A stretch of DNA of 64,000 nt from Cricetomys ansorgei (taxonomy: Eukaryota; Chordata; Mammalia; Rodentia; Nesomyidae): assembly GCA_026225945.1 (NCBI GenBank), contig JAMJFZ010003624.1, positions 8,953,501 to 9,017,500 of the forward strand. The letters are read 5' to 3'. Positions 47,150-60,535 of the stretch are shown piece after piece. The position numbers were made by a program, and so were the translations under genes. Under the pieces are notes generated by a model. That model had not been told where the DNA came from and did no database searches. It saw nothing but the letters and a program-made list of their open reading frames with translations. Within the stretch, counting starts at the first letter, position 1. Each line of letters begins with the position of its first letter.

Positions 47150-49855
47150 AGGCTATTTTCGGCTGTGACAGCTTCTCAGACTTTTTTGTGAGTTTGGCAG
47201 TTTTGGGGAGCACCGCATAGCCATAGTGCAGGGTGCCTCTCTATTGGACACCGTCTCCTGCTTTAGTCTTGATTAGAGCTATAAGGGTTTGGAAGGCGAC
47301 GATTTCAGAGGCTAAACACGCTGTTTTCATCCTGTCATACCGAGGGTCATACTGTCAATTATGATTTTGACTACAGACTCCGACTGTGGTCTGGCTGAGC
47401 TGGTGTCTCCTTGGGTTTCTTCACTGTTAACGCTCTTCATTCATTGTTCACCTCTTCCCATTTTGGAAGAAAAGCACTGACTTAACGCCTACATTTGAAG
47501 AATACCAACATAAACATTCCGGGCTACCCTGTGTGAGGCACTGGTCGTGTCTCTCCACTTGCTAATTTATTAAATCATTTTTCAACATTAGCAACACAAA
47601 TTACGGAAATTTATCCTGTACACTGGGTTAGTCGCTTACACTACCTTATTTTGTTGTTCAACTTGTTCCAGTTTGGACCATTGGAAGCCTTTCCGTTGGA
47701 ACTTGGTGCTTACCTTACAACCGTAAAGATGTTTAAAGCATTCTAGCCTGCTTTGAAACCATGAGATACAAAGCCGTTACATTGTCTAAACCTGGTTCCT
47801 CAGCATGAGATGGTCTCCTTCCCTAAGTGTCCTAGAGGAACTGCACATAGCAGTGTCGATTAGAAACATAAATGTCAGCACAGGAAAGGGGAGAGTGCTT
47901 CGAGATGCTTCTGAATTCTAGCACCAGCTGGTGAGGGCTTGCTGGCCGCAGGACTGAGGCCTAGGGGCCTCCAGCATCTGTCCTTTGGCCGCGTTCCCTT
48001 CCCCCACCGGCCCAGCTCGGCACCAGGCATCTTGCTTTTACAGATGTTGGACTCAGACTGGAAGCAGCTGTCTGGGAGCAAGGCTACGCATGGGCAGATG
48101 GTGGTGACTAAGTCAAGGCCTTTAGACAGAAGCTGCCCTATAACTGGCAAACTTGGGGGTCCAAAGCCCGGGGAATGTCGACCACAAGATGGAAGCTATT
48201 CTCTGAGCAACAGATCTCTCCAAACCCGGGTGTCTCAAAAGGATAATAGTCATTGTTTCTCTGGCTCTTGAGTGCTGAAAGTACTCAGTAGGGAAGGTCT
48301 GGTGTAGGAGTTTTCATGACGGCTGGAACTAGGGTCCCCTCAGCCTGAAATTCTTGATCTCTCGCACAGGATGCTGACTGTGTACTAACTACACAATATT
48401 GTGTTGAGCCACTCCGAGATCTGAGGCAAAAGATATTGAGGGTGTTGTATTTTGTTCCTGATGTTGTTTTAATACATTGCTGAGACGCCACGCAACAGTA
48501 AGGCGAGGTACTGCAGGACCACAGATAGCTAGATGTTGCCTAGGGAGCAGCTTTCTCTGTTCTTGTCCTTTTCAGAAGCTTCTGTTAAGTTCTGTCCTTC
48601 AGATTTATTCTAAGGCACCAGAAGCACAACTCTGCACATTATTTCTCCTCTGCCGGGGAAGAGGAAGATATTGTGGGTGACGGTGTCACATTTCAGTGTA
48701 TGTCACTGCTACCCAGTGGCACGCACCCTTGGGTCTGGACCTCACTGTACCTCTCTCTCTGATGCAGGGAGTGAGGGATGTGAAATGACATTTTATCATA
48801 ATCTCTGGACTGGATGTTAGTCATGGGATATTTTAGAGCGAGCCTGAAGTGAGCCGGGAAAATAAAGTCACTCCAAAGTCAAGGGAACTTGCATGAACAT
48901 GAGCAACGAATGCCGAGACTCCTAATCGCTGCTGCTTCTCGTCGCTTGGGGCTGCGTCACATCTCACTTTTTGCAGCTTGTAAGGTTATTTTTAAAAATC
49001 CCACATTATTATTATTCTGACTCATTTCTAGGAGTTTTTTTTTAAATTTTTTTTTGATGTCTTTGGGGATGGATCGATCTCTGGCTGGTTACAGATCTTT
49101 TTAAGTGTGGTCTTGACTTCCTGCTCATTGTGAGACTCTGGGTAGAGCTCGTCCTCTCTCACTCTTCCTCCCCATCAGCGCACTCCAGAAGCCTTCCCAC
49201 GAGCCACGCTTTCTCATTCCTGACATTCTCAGCTTTAACACGCGATATCGCTTACCAGCCCTTGACATGGGACCCAGCTACTTCCTCCTTCGGGCAGTTC
49301 CTGATTCTCTCCTCTTTTGCTTCATAACCCCAACTTCCCCTACACACCATCTTCTCACTTGTATTCCACACTGCACCTCATCTTTTCCCTCTGGGGAGAT
49401 CACACATGGTCTTTAATGGGACCCAGTCCTGGCTGGTCTTTTGAAATGCAGTTCTGCAATTAGATTCTAATCTAACCCTCTCATTTTCTAGCCGTGGCTT
49501 TTAAAGTCAGTTAACATGAAGTCATTCCTTCTAATTTAATAATGACATGAAAACATATCCTGTGTATGCCTCTTACAAATCTATTATCTTTAGAAGTGCA
49601 ACCTCGGTGAGACATACAATAGGACTGGTAATTTAATAACAGCTACCATTTGCATCTATTTTGTCTGTATTACTTACACTCTTTGATGCCGACAGTAATT
49701 TCTAGCATCTTTACCGCTGTTTCACAGATAAGAAAGTTTATGAAAGACCTCGTTGAAGCCACGTGGGTTTTGTTTTGTTTTGCTTTTGCATGCTTATTGA
49801 AATGCTATTTATATAGTCTGTTATCTAGGAATAACCCCTAACCCTAACTCATCAC
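47150..49855. other. Unique intergenic stretch of about 2.7 kb
   Basis: No gene, SINE or LTR recognised. The open frame at 47939-48271 lacks a recognisable domain or splice context. Confidence 0.5.
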
Positions 49856-49859
49856 TCCC

Positions 49860-50100
49860 TATAGCAGTGTCTCTACCTTCCTAACGCTGCCTGCGACCCT
49901 TTAATACAGTCCCTTATGTTGTGGTGACCCCCAATGATAAAATTATTTTGGCTGCTACTTCATAACTGTAATTCTGCTACTGTTACGAATCGTAATGTAA
50001 ATGTAGATGTCTGATGGTCTTAGGTGACCCCTGGGAAAGAGTTGTTTGACCCCCCCCCCAAAGGAGTTGTGGTCCAGAGGCTGAGAACCACTGCTCTAGT
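49860..50100 (-). mobile_element. URR1-type hAT-Charlie nonautonomous DNA transposon, copy 2
   Basis: Reverse orientation: GGTGACCCCCAATGATAAAAT, TAATTCTGCTACTGTTACG, TTAGGTGACCCC and AGGCTGAGAACCACTG. Confidence 0.85.
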
Positions 50101-50854
50101 ATATAACACAAATACACGGATATTATAGCTCAACTCTGATATTTTCTTCTGTGAATGAAAGGTAAACTATCTTAGATATGGTTATATTTTGAAAGCAGTG
50201 ATTCCTGCCAGTTCCCTACAACTCACAAGTTTCTGGAAATGGCTTCCCACTTTTTCTCAAGGGAAACAGCCTTGCTAGGACAGCATCCTGCCCTGACCTC
50301 TGACCTCCTCCCACAGGTTTGATGGCGAGGATTTTAAGAACACACGTTTGAGATATCTTCCTCTCCTGATGGTGACATGGAATTGTTGGTGGCCTGTGAG
50401 AAGTCCCAGTAGCTAGAGACTGGGGCTGGCGGCCTTCCGACCAGGGGTGGGGAGCAGCATTGCAGCGCTTGCTTTAAAGTTTTTTCTTTTCCCACCAATT
50501 CTGAAGACATCCTCACATCTTGAAAATAGACTTTGCCTTAGGCTGAAGCTTGTTTATCATCAACCGCTCACGCCGCCCCCTTCCCCGCCAAGTTTTAACT
50601 TTTAGTTCCTCTTGACTGTTGATCTTCACGTGGGTTGAAAGGAGGATAGCATCCAAATGCTGACAAGCCCCGCTCCCTCAACGGGATTTGCTTAGTTCCT
50701 TCCTGATCTTGAACACCTCTGAAAAACAGCCTTATAGATGATAAAGAGTTGCATTAAAATAATGCAATCTACTTTTTAATAAAAATACAAAAACAGTTCT
50801 AAAATTAATATGGAAAATCAAAAATAAAACAAAAAACCAACTTATCTATTTATC

Positions 50855-50882
50855 TGTGTGTGTGTGTGTGTGTGTGTGTGTA
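50855..50882. repeat. (GT)n microsatellite
   Basis: About 14 GT units. Confidence 0.9.
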
Positions 50883-50889
50883 AGCATGC

Positions 50890-52240
50890 AGAAACCATTA
50901 TTGTCCGTGTGCCGGTGGAGGTGGGGGCAGGGTTGGGGGGTAGCTGTGTATGCGAAGGGTTGGATCAAAGCACAATATATTCTTGATGACGTTAACGGGT
51001 AGCTTAGAGCTGAGGTGACACAGGTGCCAAACCCCCAAAGTGGAAAAGACAGTGTTGTGCTGGATGTAAGTGTTGGACTCAACCCTAGGCAGGCCAAGGC
51101 CTGGTCTACATTGATGGGAGGGGAAGGTGAAGAGGGGAGGGGAGGGGAGGTCATGGTATGCTGGGTAATTGTGCCTGAGGACCTCAAGGTGCAAACAGGA
51201 TAGGAGATGGTCCTGAAGACAGCCTGATGCCTTTAAGGTAGGCAGGTGATGTTAAGATATTAGCTTTTCTCTTCTTTCATTCCTCACGGGGTTCTGTATC
51301 CCTCTCTGAAATTCAGATACCTAAACAGTGTGGAAAATGGAGAGAGAGCGTGGTGGCCAGTGCTCAAGACCTTTGTGAGTTCTCTCTGCACCGAGATCTG
51401 GTCTAAGGACTGTCTGTAGCATTAGGCCAGGGCAGGAAGACCTCCCAATGAACCCCTGCAGAGCTCAGTATTGTACCAAATACGAAAACATCCAATTCCG
51501 ATACCACGAAATTGCCTTTACTTTAAAGAATTTAAAAATCAGAAACAGAACCATTTTCTTCCCTTAAAACCTTACATTGTGTTCGATTCTTCTAATAGCA
51601 CTTATCACCTATTGTAAAGGGGCAGTGAAACCCAGAGGGGAGTATCTTTACATTGTCCACAGCTCTGGACAGAGAGCAGAAACCGTGGTCTTCTGCCAAT
51701 TTGTCAAAGCTTACACATAGCTACGGTCTGGATTCTTAGCCATTCAACAGTGCCTATTTATCAGCTCGGGGAGCCACTTGTGAATCAAAGTAACCCAGGG
51801 CTTTGGCGGCACAGAGCAGGGTGATCTGCTGTCAGTGATTCCAGGGAGACTGAAGTCCCGGCTACAGACCTGTCCAGGGACATGTGTGCAGTGAAACACC
51901 CAGGTCAGGCACAGCCCAGCAGATATCCAGAGGGCTATAGACTCTTGCTTTTCATGAAGGGAATCTGATAAGAATCGGGACCAGAATTAAAAGCAAAGAT
52001 TAGGAGGCCTGCCATTTCATTTCTGCAATGTTCTATCAAGCCAGGCTCTGGCCAAGTTTTGAAGCTAAAATTCATTGTGTTTCTTATGGAGAAGCACAAT
52101 AGTTGCAGTGATATTACCCCCTGGCCCTTCCCAGCAGGATCTCACCAAGAGTTATAATACTAGGCCCCCGTGGTGAGGTCATATGTGTCTGGGTACTTTA
52201 TTTACACGAGTAACCTTGTCATTTTCTTTTGCAAAATTGA
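50890..52240. other. Unique stretch upstream of CRHBP
   Basis: No recognised repeat or gene. Distal CRHBP regulatory sequence is possible but nothing specific can be shown. Confidence 0.45.
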
Positions 52241-52244
52241 AAAT

Positions 52245-52333
52245 TCCCTAAATATATATAACTATATATATATATATGTAATATATATATACATACACAT
52301 ATATGCATATGTAATATACATATATATTAACAT
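52245..52333. repeat. (TA)n-rich microsatellite in the CRHBP 5' flank
   Basis: TATATATA tracts with ATACACATATATGC interruptions, about 250 bases upstream of the TATA box. Confidence 0.9.
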
Positions 52334-52516
52334 TTGACAGGCCAAGTAAAATGCCCTCCCTCAGTGTCTGCCTCCTCCTGATTCTTTCTCCTATACGTTC
52401 AGGTCACAAGGTTCTAGTGATGGAGTCATTCTTGGTGAATAATACTGAGCCACGCTGAAATATTTGCGTCTGAGAGCTGGACCCTCGTCACTGCCACGTC
52501 CTTTCACCGAGGAAGG

Positions 52517-52531
52517 GTAACCCATGGTAAC
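52517..52531. promoter_or_regulatory. RFX-type X-box palindrome in the CRHBP promoter
   Basis: GTAACCCATGGTAAC fits the X-box form GTNRCC-N(0-3)-RGYAAC exactly, with perfect inverted arms. It lies 49 bases upstream of the TATA box. RFX binding is inferred from the motif only. Confidence 0.5.
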
Positions 52532-52579
52532 TAGGCTCCGATCAATTAAGGGGCAGAGAGCCTCCCCTCTCTACTGCTC

Positions 52580-52587
52580 TATAAAAG
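52580..52587 (+). promoter_or_regulatory. CRHBP: CRHBP TATA box
   Basis: TATAAAAG sits 122 bases before the CRHBP start codon. It predicts a transcription start near 52610 and a 5'UTR of about 90 bases without upstream ATGs. Confidence 0.75.
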
Positions 52588-52609
52588 AGACCCAGTAAAG
52601 GGACCCTGG

Positions 52610-52701
52610 CAACTTGGAGCTCTCAGCCTGGGCGAAGGTGTAGGGAGAGACGTCTAAGATCTCCAGAGTAGACCGCACCAGCTGCAGAGACAAAGGCCAG
52701 C
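52610..52701 (+). other. CRHBP: CRHBP 5' untranslated region (predicted)
   Basis: Extent predicted from the TATA box about 30 bases upstream. It runs without an intervening splice site into the ATG at 52702. Confidence 0.55.
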
Positions 52702-52782
52702 ATGTCACCTAACTTCAAACTCCGGTGTCACTTCGTCCTGATCCTCCTGACAGCTCTGAGGGGAGAGAGCCGCTACCTAGAG
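52702..52782 (+). CDS. CRHBP: CRHBP coding exon 1
   Basis: Encodes residues 1-27 (signal peptide and the start of the mature chain, ending SRYLE). Donor GAG/GTGAGC, phase 0. Confidence 0.95.
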
Positions 52783-55700
52783 GTGAGCCATCCTTCCTTG
52801 ATCTTTAATACTTTCTGTGAGTGTGTTCAGCCAGGGACAGTCGGCAGGCTTTTGAGTCTTCTCTCTGTTGTATCTCCTTTCCCCTGATTCACTTAAATTT
52901 GTTTTCCTCTTGCCTCTGAGCACCCTAACTGCCTGCCTTTCAGGATGCCTGGGTACTCAGATCTGATGGAAAGAGTCTGAGACTCATCCTCGGTCTCCAG
53001 ACCCGGGGAGACATGGACTCCCTCTCTGAGTGGCAAGGAGGGTGCCCTGCACCTGGTCCACTTTCTTTCCCTCCCCCTGAACTTTTCCAGACCGATCCAC
53101 TTCCCTTGCCAGGTCCCAGAAGCCATGGACTACGACCCTTTCCAGCTGTTCGGAGCCAATCTAAAGCGGGACCTGGCCGGGGAGCAGCCGTACCGCCGGG
53201 CTCTGAGTAAGTCGGGGTTCTCCTGCTCCCGCGTGTGGGTCCCCGGGAGGCGGGAACGCTGGGGCTCTGCACCTGGGGCACAGGCTTGCAGGATCTGCGA
53301 CCTGGGCCTTGCTGGGACCTCCCGGTTGCCGTATCGCTGAGGCTCCTTCCAAGTCAGAGAGGGAACCCAGTGCGGCTTTCAGCTGGGAGCTCCGGCTCGG
53401 AGCGCAGCCGAGCCCGGGGATGGGGCGTGCTGAGAGCGGCTTCCGAGCAGCTGGGGACCCCTGGCTCCACGCTCTCCCGCAGGGTGTCTGGACATGCTGA
53501 GCCTCCCTGGCCAGTTCACCTTCACTGCCGACCACGTTCCGCAGCCGCACTGCGCCGCCTTCTTCATCGCGGAACCCGAGGAATTCATCACCATTCACTA
53601 CGACCTAGTCTCCATTGACTGTCAGGGTGGGGACTTTCTGAAGGTGAGTGGGGTGGGGCGTTCCGTGTGCCCTTGAGCGTGGCCATCTAGGAACAATCCT
53701 GAACCAATATGTGCCCGAGTCGCAGAAGTCCACTGGGGAGGCCCCGGGAGGCTGGATTCCTAGGAAGAGTCTCACCCCTTATGCTGTAGGTCCAGCGCCC
53801 CGGGGGACACTGGTGGCTTGATTTCCCTTCTGTACTCTCCCCAACTGCTGGGAACTTCCTAGCACTTGAACTTGCAGCATAAGACGCAGCGATGCCATAT
53901 GGGGCAGACAAAACATGGCAAAAATAATTAGCAGGAGCTCTCTTGTCTATCTCGAGTGCCTGTCTCGTGAGCAGGTGAGTTCCTTGGAGATCAGAACTCA
54001 CCTCCCTCTTCCAGGAGATCAGAGGCTCTTTGGAACCTGGCTGGTGGGGTTGGGGGAGTGATGAGGAGAGGGGGTCTAGTTTGAGACAAGCAAGAAGGGA
54101 AAGAGTCATCTAGCTTTACAGCAGCCCACTTGAGTCTCCATAGCCACATGGGCCAGCTGAGGGAGGCTGGATCGAGTTCTCCTGCCCCAAGAAAACAATC
54201 AGGCTTAAGACCCCCCAGAGTGAACCATTTGGGAACCTGTCAGGCTTGCTAGAAATAGTTTGCAACCGAGTTGTTGGTCATTTTGCTGTGATGGTCTCAT
54301 TAAAACGGAGACCTGAGGTGATTTTGAGAGCCAGGTCAATTGACTTTGACCCTTTGTCCCAAAGCTAACTCAAGAGGCAAAGAGGAAGTCTTACATGGCT
54401 TACTAGCCAGCACCGCCTGACTGCAGCATTTAAAAACATTAAAAAAAATAACTTGAGGTGATGATTTTTTTTTTTAATGTGAAAAGTGAGCCTCTGGCCA
54501 AGAAGTCTGCTGCATCTTTCCCTCATCACCCCAATATTTTGACACAGTCACCCTATGTTCCCCAGGTTGGCCGCAAACTCATGACCCTTCCGTCAGCCTC
54601 TGCTCTATTGGGATTGCAAACGTCCTCCATCATATCCAGAACAGTTATTTGTTACTGTTTTGTGGTTGCTTATTCTTTGAGATTTGCTTCATCCACAGAG
54701 TAGAGGAAAAACAGAGGCTGAAGTCAAATGCAATCCCAAACAGCACTCCTGTTGGATCCTTCGGAATGTGGAAAAGACAGGATAAAAAAGAGTGTTGTCT
54801 GCAATTTCCTTTTATCAAACTAGTTGGTAAAGTGTAAAAAGCTGTGCTTAGTTATCAGCTCGAAGGCTTATGCAGAAAAATATTAGTTTATAATATTACT
54901 TGCAACCAACCCGCACAGTCAAAATGCATGTAAGTGGACTGCAGGAAGGCTCTGAGTAGGGGCTGTGGGTTCCTTGCTGACAAATGAAGGCTGTTGCTGG
55001 GTAGCTTTCCCCTTCTTTCCAAGAAATTCTGATTTCAGGAGCTGGCAAAAGTGACTATGTCTGTACTCTTAATATTACTTATATTATTGTTGTTGTTATT
55101 AAAATCATTTGAAGGTATTTGATGGTTGGATCCTCAAGGGGGAGAAATTCCCAAGTTCTGAGGATCACCCTCTACCCACCATGAAGCGGTACACAGATTT
55201 CTGTGAGAGTGGTCTCACCAGAAGGAGCATCAGATCGTCCCAGAATGTGGCCATGGTCTTTTTCCATGTCCAGAAACCAGGAAACGGATTCACGTTAACC
55301 ATAAAGACAGATCCCAACCTCTTCCGTAAGTAAACTCAAGCAAAAGACAGGACTCGAGGAAGGTGGTCGCTCCTCCTTGTAAAGGTCGCATAACCTCGAG
55401 GACTTGAACCGAGGAATGGTGCTGATTCTTTATTCATTGCTATAAAAATCAAACCACAGTTTTTGCTTTTATTTCCAAGACTAGGTAGTACTCTAATGAA
55501 TGGTACATACACTTCTATTTTTCCCTCCAAAGTCTCATTCTTCCCACCCAAGGCATTATAATGAGTTAGGTAACCAACTTTACTCTCCCAAGCCATCCTG
55601 CAGAGGCAGCGTAAGTTTGAAGGATCAGACGTTTTGGTGCCAGAGCTTTGTAAACAAAGGTGCGCAGATGCCGTGCCCTAAGGAGAGGCATGGACCAGTC

Positions 55701-58653
55701 GCCTTCTTCTATGTGATCTCTTTTTACAAGAACTGCCTACCCTAACTCAAGCCACCACCCTGACTCAATTCACCGATAGAGAAACACACACATTATGCAG
55801 TAAAAACTCTACAGCATATGCTGAAAGAATGAGTTCGATACATCAGCTTATTTCCTCACTGGGAGGAAAACCTGGGTGAAGCACTTATCTAAGGATGCAC
55901 AAAGCTTGATTCAAACTCAGGCACTAGGGAGGGAAGAAAAGAGAGAGAGCGAGCTAGAGAGAGAGTTAGAGAGAGCGAGGGGCGCTGAGAAGCTGAGGCC
56001 ATCTCTGAGGAATAGAGGATTGTATGATGGCATGAATGGAGAGGATATAGTTCTCCTGGAGTTTGCTTGGCAAGAAATCTGAAGGTGTCTTTCAGGATTG
56101 CCAAGGATCTTCGCTTCCTTCTGAAATCAAGTGTAGAAGGAGGGGAGTCAGCGGAGAGGCAAACCCTGCGTCTTTGTTTCAGAGAGAGAAGAATAACTCG
56201 GTTGTAAGTTTAGCCTCAAAATTTAAAAAAGAGTCAGAAAACAATAGGACTACCAAGATTTAAAAACCAGCCATTTAGTCAACATTACATTACCCGACAC
56301 CTAGCAGATATGTATGAGGTGTAACACTGTGGTCTATTTCATTCTCACCTTCTTCTGTCACTATCATAAAATCTTTAGAGTAAAATTACTTATGGCTTTA
56401 TTGCTTACAAACTAACACCATAGCTCCAAATTCTATGGGTGAGGATTTCACACAGGACTAGGTTCCGGCTTCACCTCTAAGCCTGTTCCCCCAGTTTGGA
56501 CCTAGAGCCAACTGAACAGAAGTGTTCCTAGAACTACTCTCAGGTGCCTTGTTTGACTGGTAAAGAGGTCCTACTTTAGGACTAATCCAGAGACAAAGGT
56601 TAGAAGCCCCCGTGTAGCTAGCCCTTTCTGACAACATCCACGCGTCATCGGTAAGTTCTATTCTCCAGCTCCTTCCCTTTCCCAGGTTGTTGTTGTAATA
56701 TAAACCCTCTCCCTGGGCACAACACCTTACCAGAGAGGTCCAACCTTTGGATGTTGAGCTGTAACAGTGTAGTCTACAAATATGTTTGGCCTCGTTCATA
56801 ACTGCCCTGGGCAAATGTGGCCAGTGAGTCCCAGGTTGACATATCTACTAGACCAATGGTTCTCAGCCTGTGGGTTGCAATCCCTTTGGGGGTCAAATGA
56901 CCCTTTCACAGTGGTCATCTGGGACTATCTGCATATCAGATATTTACATTACGATTCATAGCAGTAGCAAAATTACAATTATGAAGTAGCAATGAAAATA
57001 ATTTTATGGTTGGGGAGTCACCACCACATGAGGATTATTAAAGGGTATTATTATTAATGGATATTATTAAAGGTATGAAAGGGTTGCAGCATTAGGAAGG
57101 TTTAAAACCACCGAACTCGACCAAGAACTGAAATCTAGAATGAAGATATCATGAATTTCTATTTTCTTAAAAAAAAGCACTCAAAATAATGTTATTGTAA
57201 CTTTTTCCTCCCCTCAAGCTTGCAATGTCATCTCCCAGACCCCGAGTGGAAGGTTTACTCTGGTGGTTCCATACCAGCACCAAAACTGCAGCTTCTCCAT
57301 CATTTATCCGGTGGCAATCAAAATCTCTGATCTCACCCTGGGACACTTGCGCGGCCTTCAGTTAAAGGTCAGTGGCTTGCTTGCTCCTTGGCCATTTGGT
57401 AAGGCCATTGTTTTGTTTTTGTTTTTCTACTTTATTCATTTATTTATCTTCTTTCATATAACATGTCCTGACACACACACACAACTCCCCTCCACTGGTT
57501 TCATCAGAGCCGAGCTCATGTCAGGAAATTGGAACCCTGTGGCCCCTGGCTTTTAAGTCTCCCCTGTGATGTCCAGGCTTCTTCAACATCTATTTCAGTC
57601 AGTCACGCTGCAGACACACACTCAGGTGCTCCTTCTGACTGCTTCAGTACTTCTTACGTGACATAGGAAACGCTTTCAGTCGGTAAAGCCGCAGTATGTA
57701 ATTACAATTGAAGGCTCTTGTACTTTCCTCTTTTACAAAATTCCTCTCCTCGCCAAGCCTCTGTGAGTCATCGGCACAGCTGCTTTCCTGATTATTGGAA
57801 TTTTCTTTTGATAAGAAGGAAGTCTCTCTCATTGACAGCGCTGAGCTATGAGAGAGTGCTAACGGTGGCATAAAATGTGAAATTGGATTTTGATATTGCA
57901 AAAAAAAAAAAAAAAGGCAGCGAACGTTTTGAAGAGCACGTGATATGACATTTCGCCTAAAGAGATATTAGCTGCGAAATTCCTCCCAACTCGTTTCCGT
58001 GTGTATGCCTTAAAGTGAACGCTGGTTTGTCTGCGTCTATTTGCACAGAAAGTGACTTCTCTGTGAGTCACATTCATTTCCTTTTCCTTGTTCGGAGGCT
58101 TCAGTTAAGATAGCACATGCATTTGGTGGTTATCAGAGGCAACCGCATTCCCAAACATGCAGATCATCCTGAATAGTAAATAAGGAACAGGACTGAGAAT
58201 AAGAATTTATATCCAACTCCCCCCAGCCCCCAGATTCACGTGCTGCGGTGTCCTCTTTATTGTTGTCGGACCTTGGTGGAGGAGTGATCCTTCGATAAGG
58301 ATGTCTGAGCAATCTGGGTCCCAACCTGCTAATGTTTGTGTCCCATGCCATTCCTGATTTACAATCTAGAAGGTGGGAGGTACAGGAACAGATGGGAGAA
58401 CCGTGTTTTAGGTATTGAAACTCTAAGAATAATTCTGGCATTCCCTTTAACATTGTAGAGCCTGTGTTCTAGGAATCAATTCCTTTAAAATCTACTTTTT
58501 GAGGGCCAGGTATTGAGGGATGGGTATAGTGACTTACGCTTGTAATCCCAGCACTGGGAGACTGAGATAGGAGAATCTCTGTGCCAGGCTAGCCTGGACT
58601 ACATAGCATGATCCCCCCTCTACTACTACTACCAAATAATAATAATAATAATC

Positions 58654-58692
<39 letters not shown>

Positions 58693-60351
58693 CCTTTGTA
58701 CAAAGGACTATTCTGGTTTCTAGAAATAAGCAATGAGCAAGGCAGGTCCTGCTCACAGGGAGCCTCTTTTCTAGTGGGATGCACAGGTAAAATTATTGCG
58801 CTTTCAAATCGTGGTAAGCCTACAGAAAATCCAGCAGACTGGCTTAGTAGACAGGAGCTGGAAAGTGGGTAGACAGAGAGAAACTGCCTGAGACAATGTG
58901 GTCACGAAAGGAAATTTCTGGGAAGGAGATGCTTAAGGTTTCACAGGAGCAAGAGGCCAGAAGGAGCAGAGCCATAGGGAGGAAGGAGCAGAGGGCACAG
59001 TGATGCCCAGGCAGATACAGGCTTGCTGGATCCTAGAAACCGGGAAGAAGCAAGGTGGGAGGGGGGATGGGCGGTGCCAGAGTGGGCGGTCCATCTGAAG
59101 AAGGTTGTGTGCACCAGGTACAGTGGGAAACGCCCTAATGTGTGCAGCCTGAAGGTGGCTCTGGCTTCCACCTGGTGAGAGGGGGACATGCTGCCTTTGC
59201 CGTGGCCCCCGTGAGATGATGCCTCTTTGGCTGTCATGAATGACCCTCTCTAGATCATTCCATAAGCACTTTGGCTTTCATGTGTACTGAAAGGTGAAAC
59301 TTCAAGCGTTCGTAATGAGCAGCGGGGACTTTCAGTTCAACAAACTGCGGATGTGCCTTTGGCATAGGGTGGTAATCTGACAGGAAGTGGCGGGAGTTTA
59401 GAACTTCAACAAAGATGTCCAGGAGCTGCTGCTGAGGCCCAGAACCCCAGACAGGTCCCTCTGCAGCTCACTTTCTGCCATTGTTTATAAGAAAACCTGA
59501 GAGGATTACAGAGAGGAGAGAGATGTCATCGCTCACAAAGTGGAAACTTCCGTCTGTCTACTCAGGGGAAAGGCAATTATGTCCTTTCACCCCTAAATAG
59601 ATTATCTGCACAGTGGGCCTAATTAAAGCTTTATTTCATCATGTAACAAAATCATGTTTGAAGTACCTAAGCTTACAGCCATGCACATAGTAGGTTCTTT
59701 AAGCATAAGCAGCCCCTTCCTAGGCCATAGAGTTGCCACTATACAATGTTTTGATTTTAGTTCCATCACATTTCAATGTCCTTCTAAATGTCTATGTGTA
59801 CACCTGCGTAGATGGGTGTTTTAAAGTTTTTCAGTTTTAGGTTTTGGTTCCTATGTGCCAGGGTTTATCTGGTTAACCTCTAGCCACCTGCCACACGCTG
59901 CTGGATCTCTTAATGAGTACACATCCATGAATAACAGGGTTACTGGCAAACATAGCTACAGGGTTGTGGGAGACAGTCCAGAATGAAAACCTGGAGCCAT
60001 GATTAACAACTTCATTAAGACTCCTAAGACACATTTCTAGGTGTGGCAGCCCGCTCCCACAGTCCCAGAATTTGGGAGGATTGACACGAATTCAAGGCTA
60101 ACCTGGGCACGTGAAGCAGGGGTCAAGTGCAACATTTGCGACTGAGAACAAATACTTTGTGTGTGCTGAGCAAGGCGCAGAAATCTCTGTTGCCCGAGAA
60201 CTGTGAGAGGGTTCAGGGAAGCCAGAAATGATGGTTTCAGAGGCTTCGAATGAATTCTTCTTTTGAGTATGGTGAAAGGAATTTGTTCTCATTGAAACAA
60301 AAAGAGTGGATTTCAAATCTGGCTAAGTTGAGCCCCAAATCATGGTTCTTT

Positions 60352-60419
<68 letters not shown>

Positions 60420-60471
60420 TCCTTTCTTTCTTTCTTTCTTTCTTTCCTTTCTTTCTTTCTTCCTTCCTTCC

Positions 60472-60535
<64 letters not shown>

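Noticed and set aside
58654..58692. Poly-methionine start of an open frame at 58654
   Set aside because: It is an (ATG)n microsatellite following an AAT tract.
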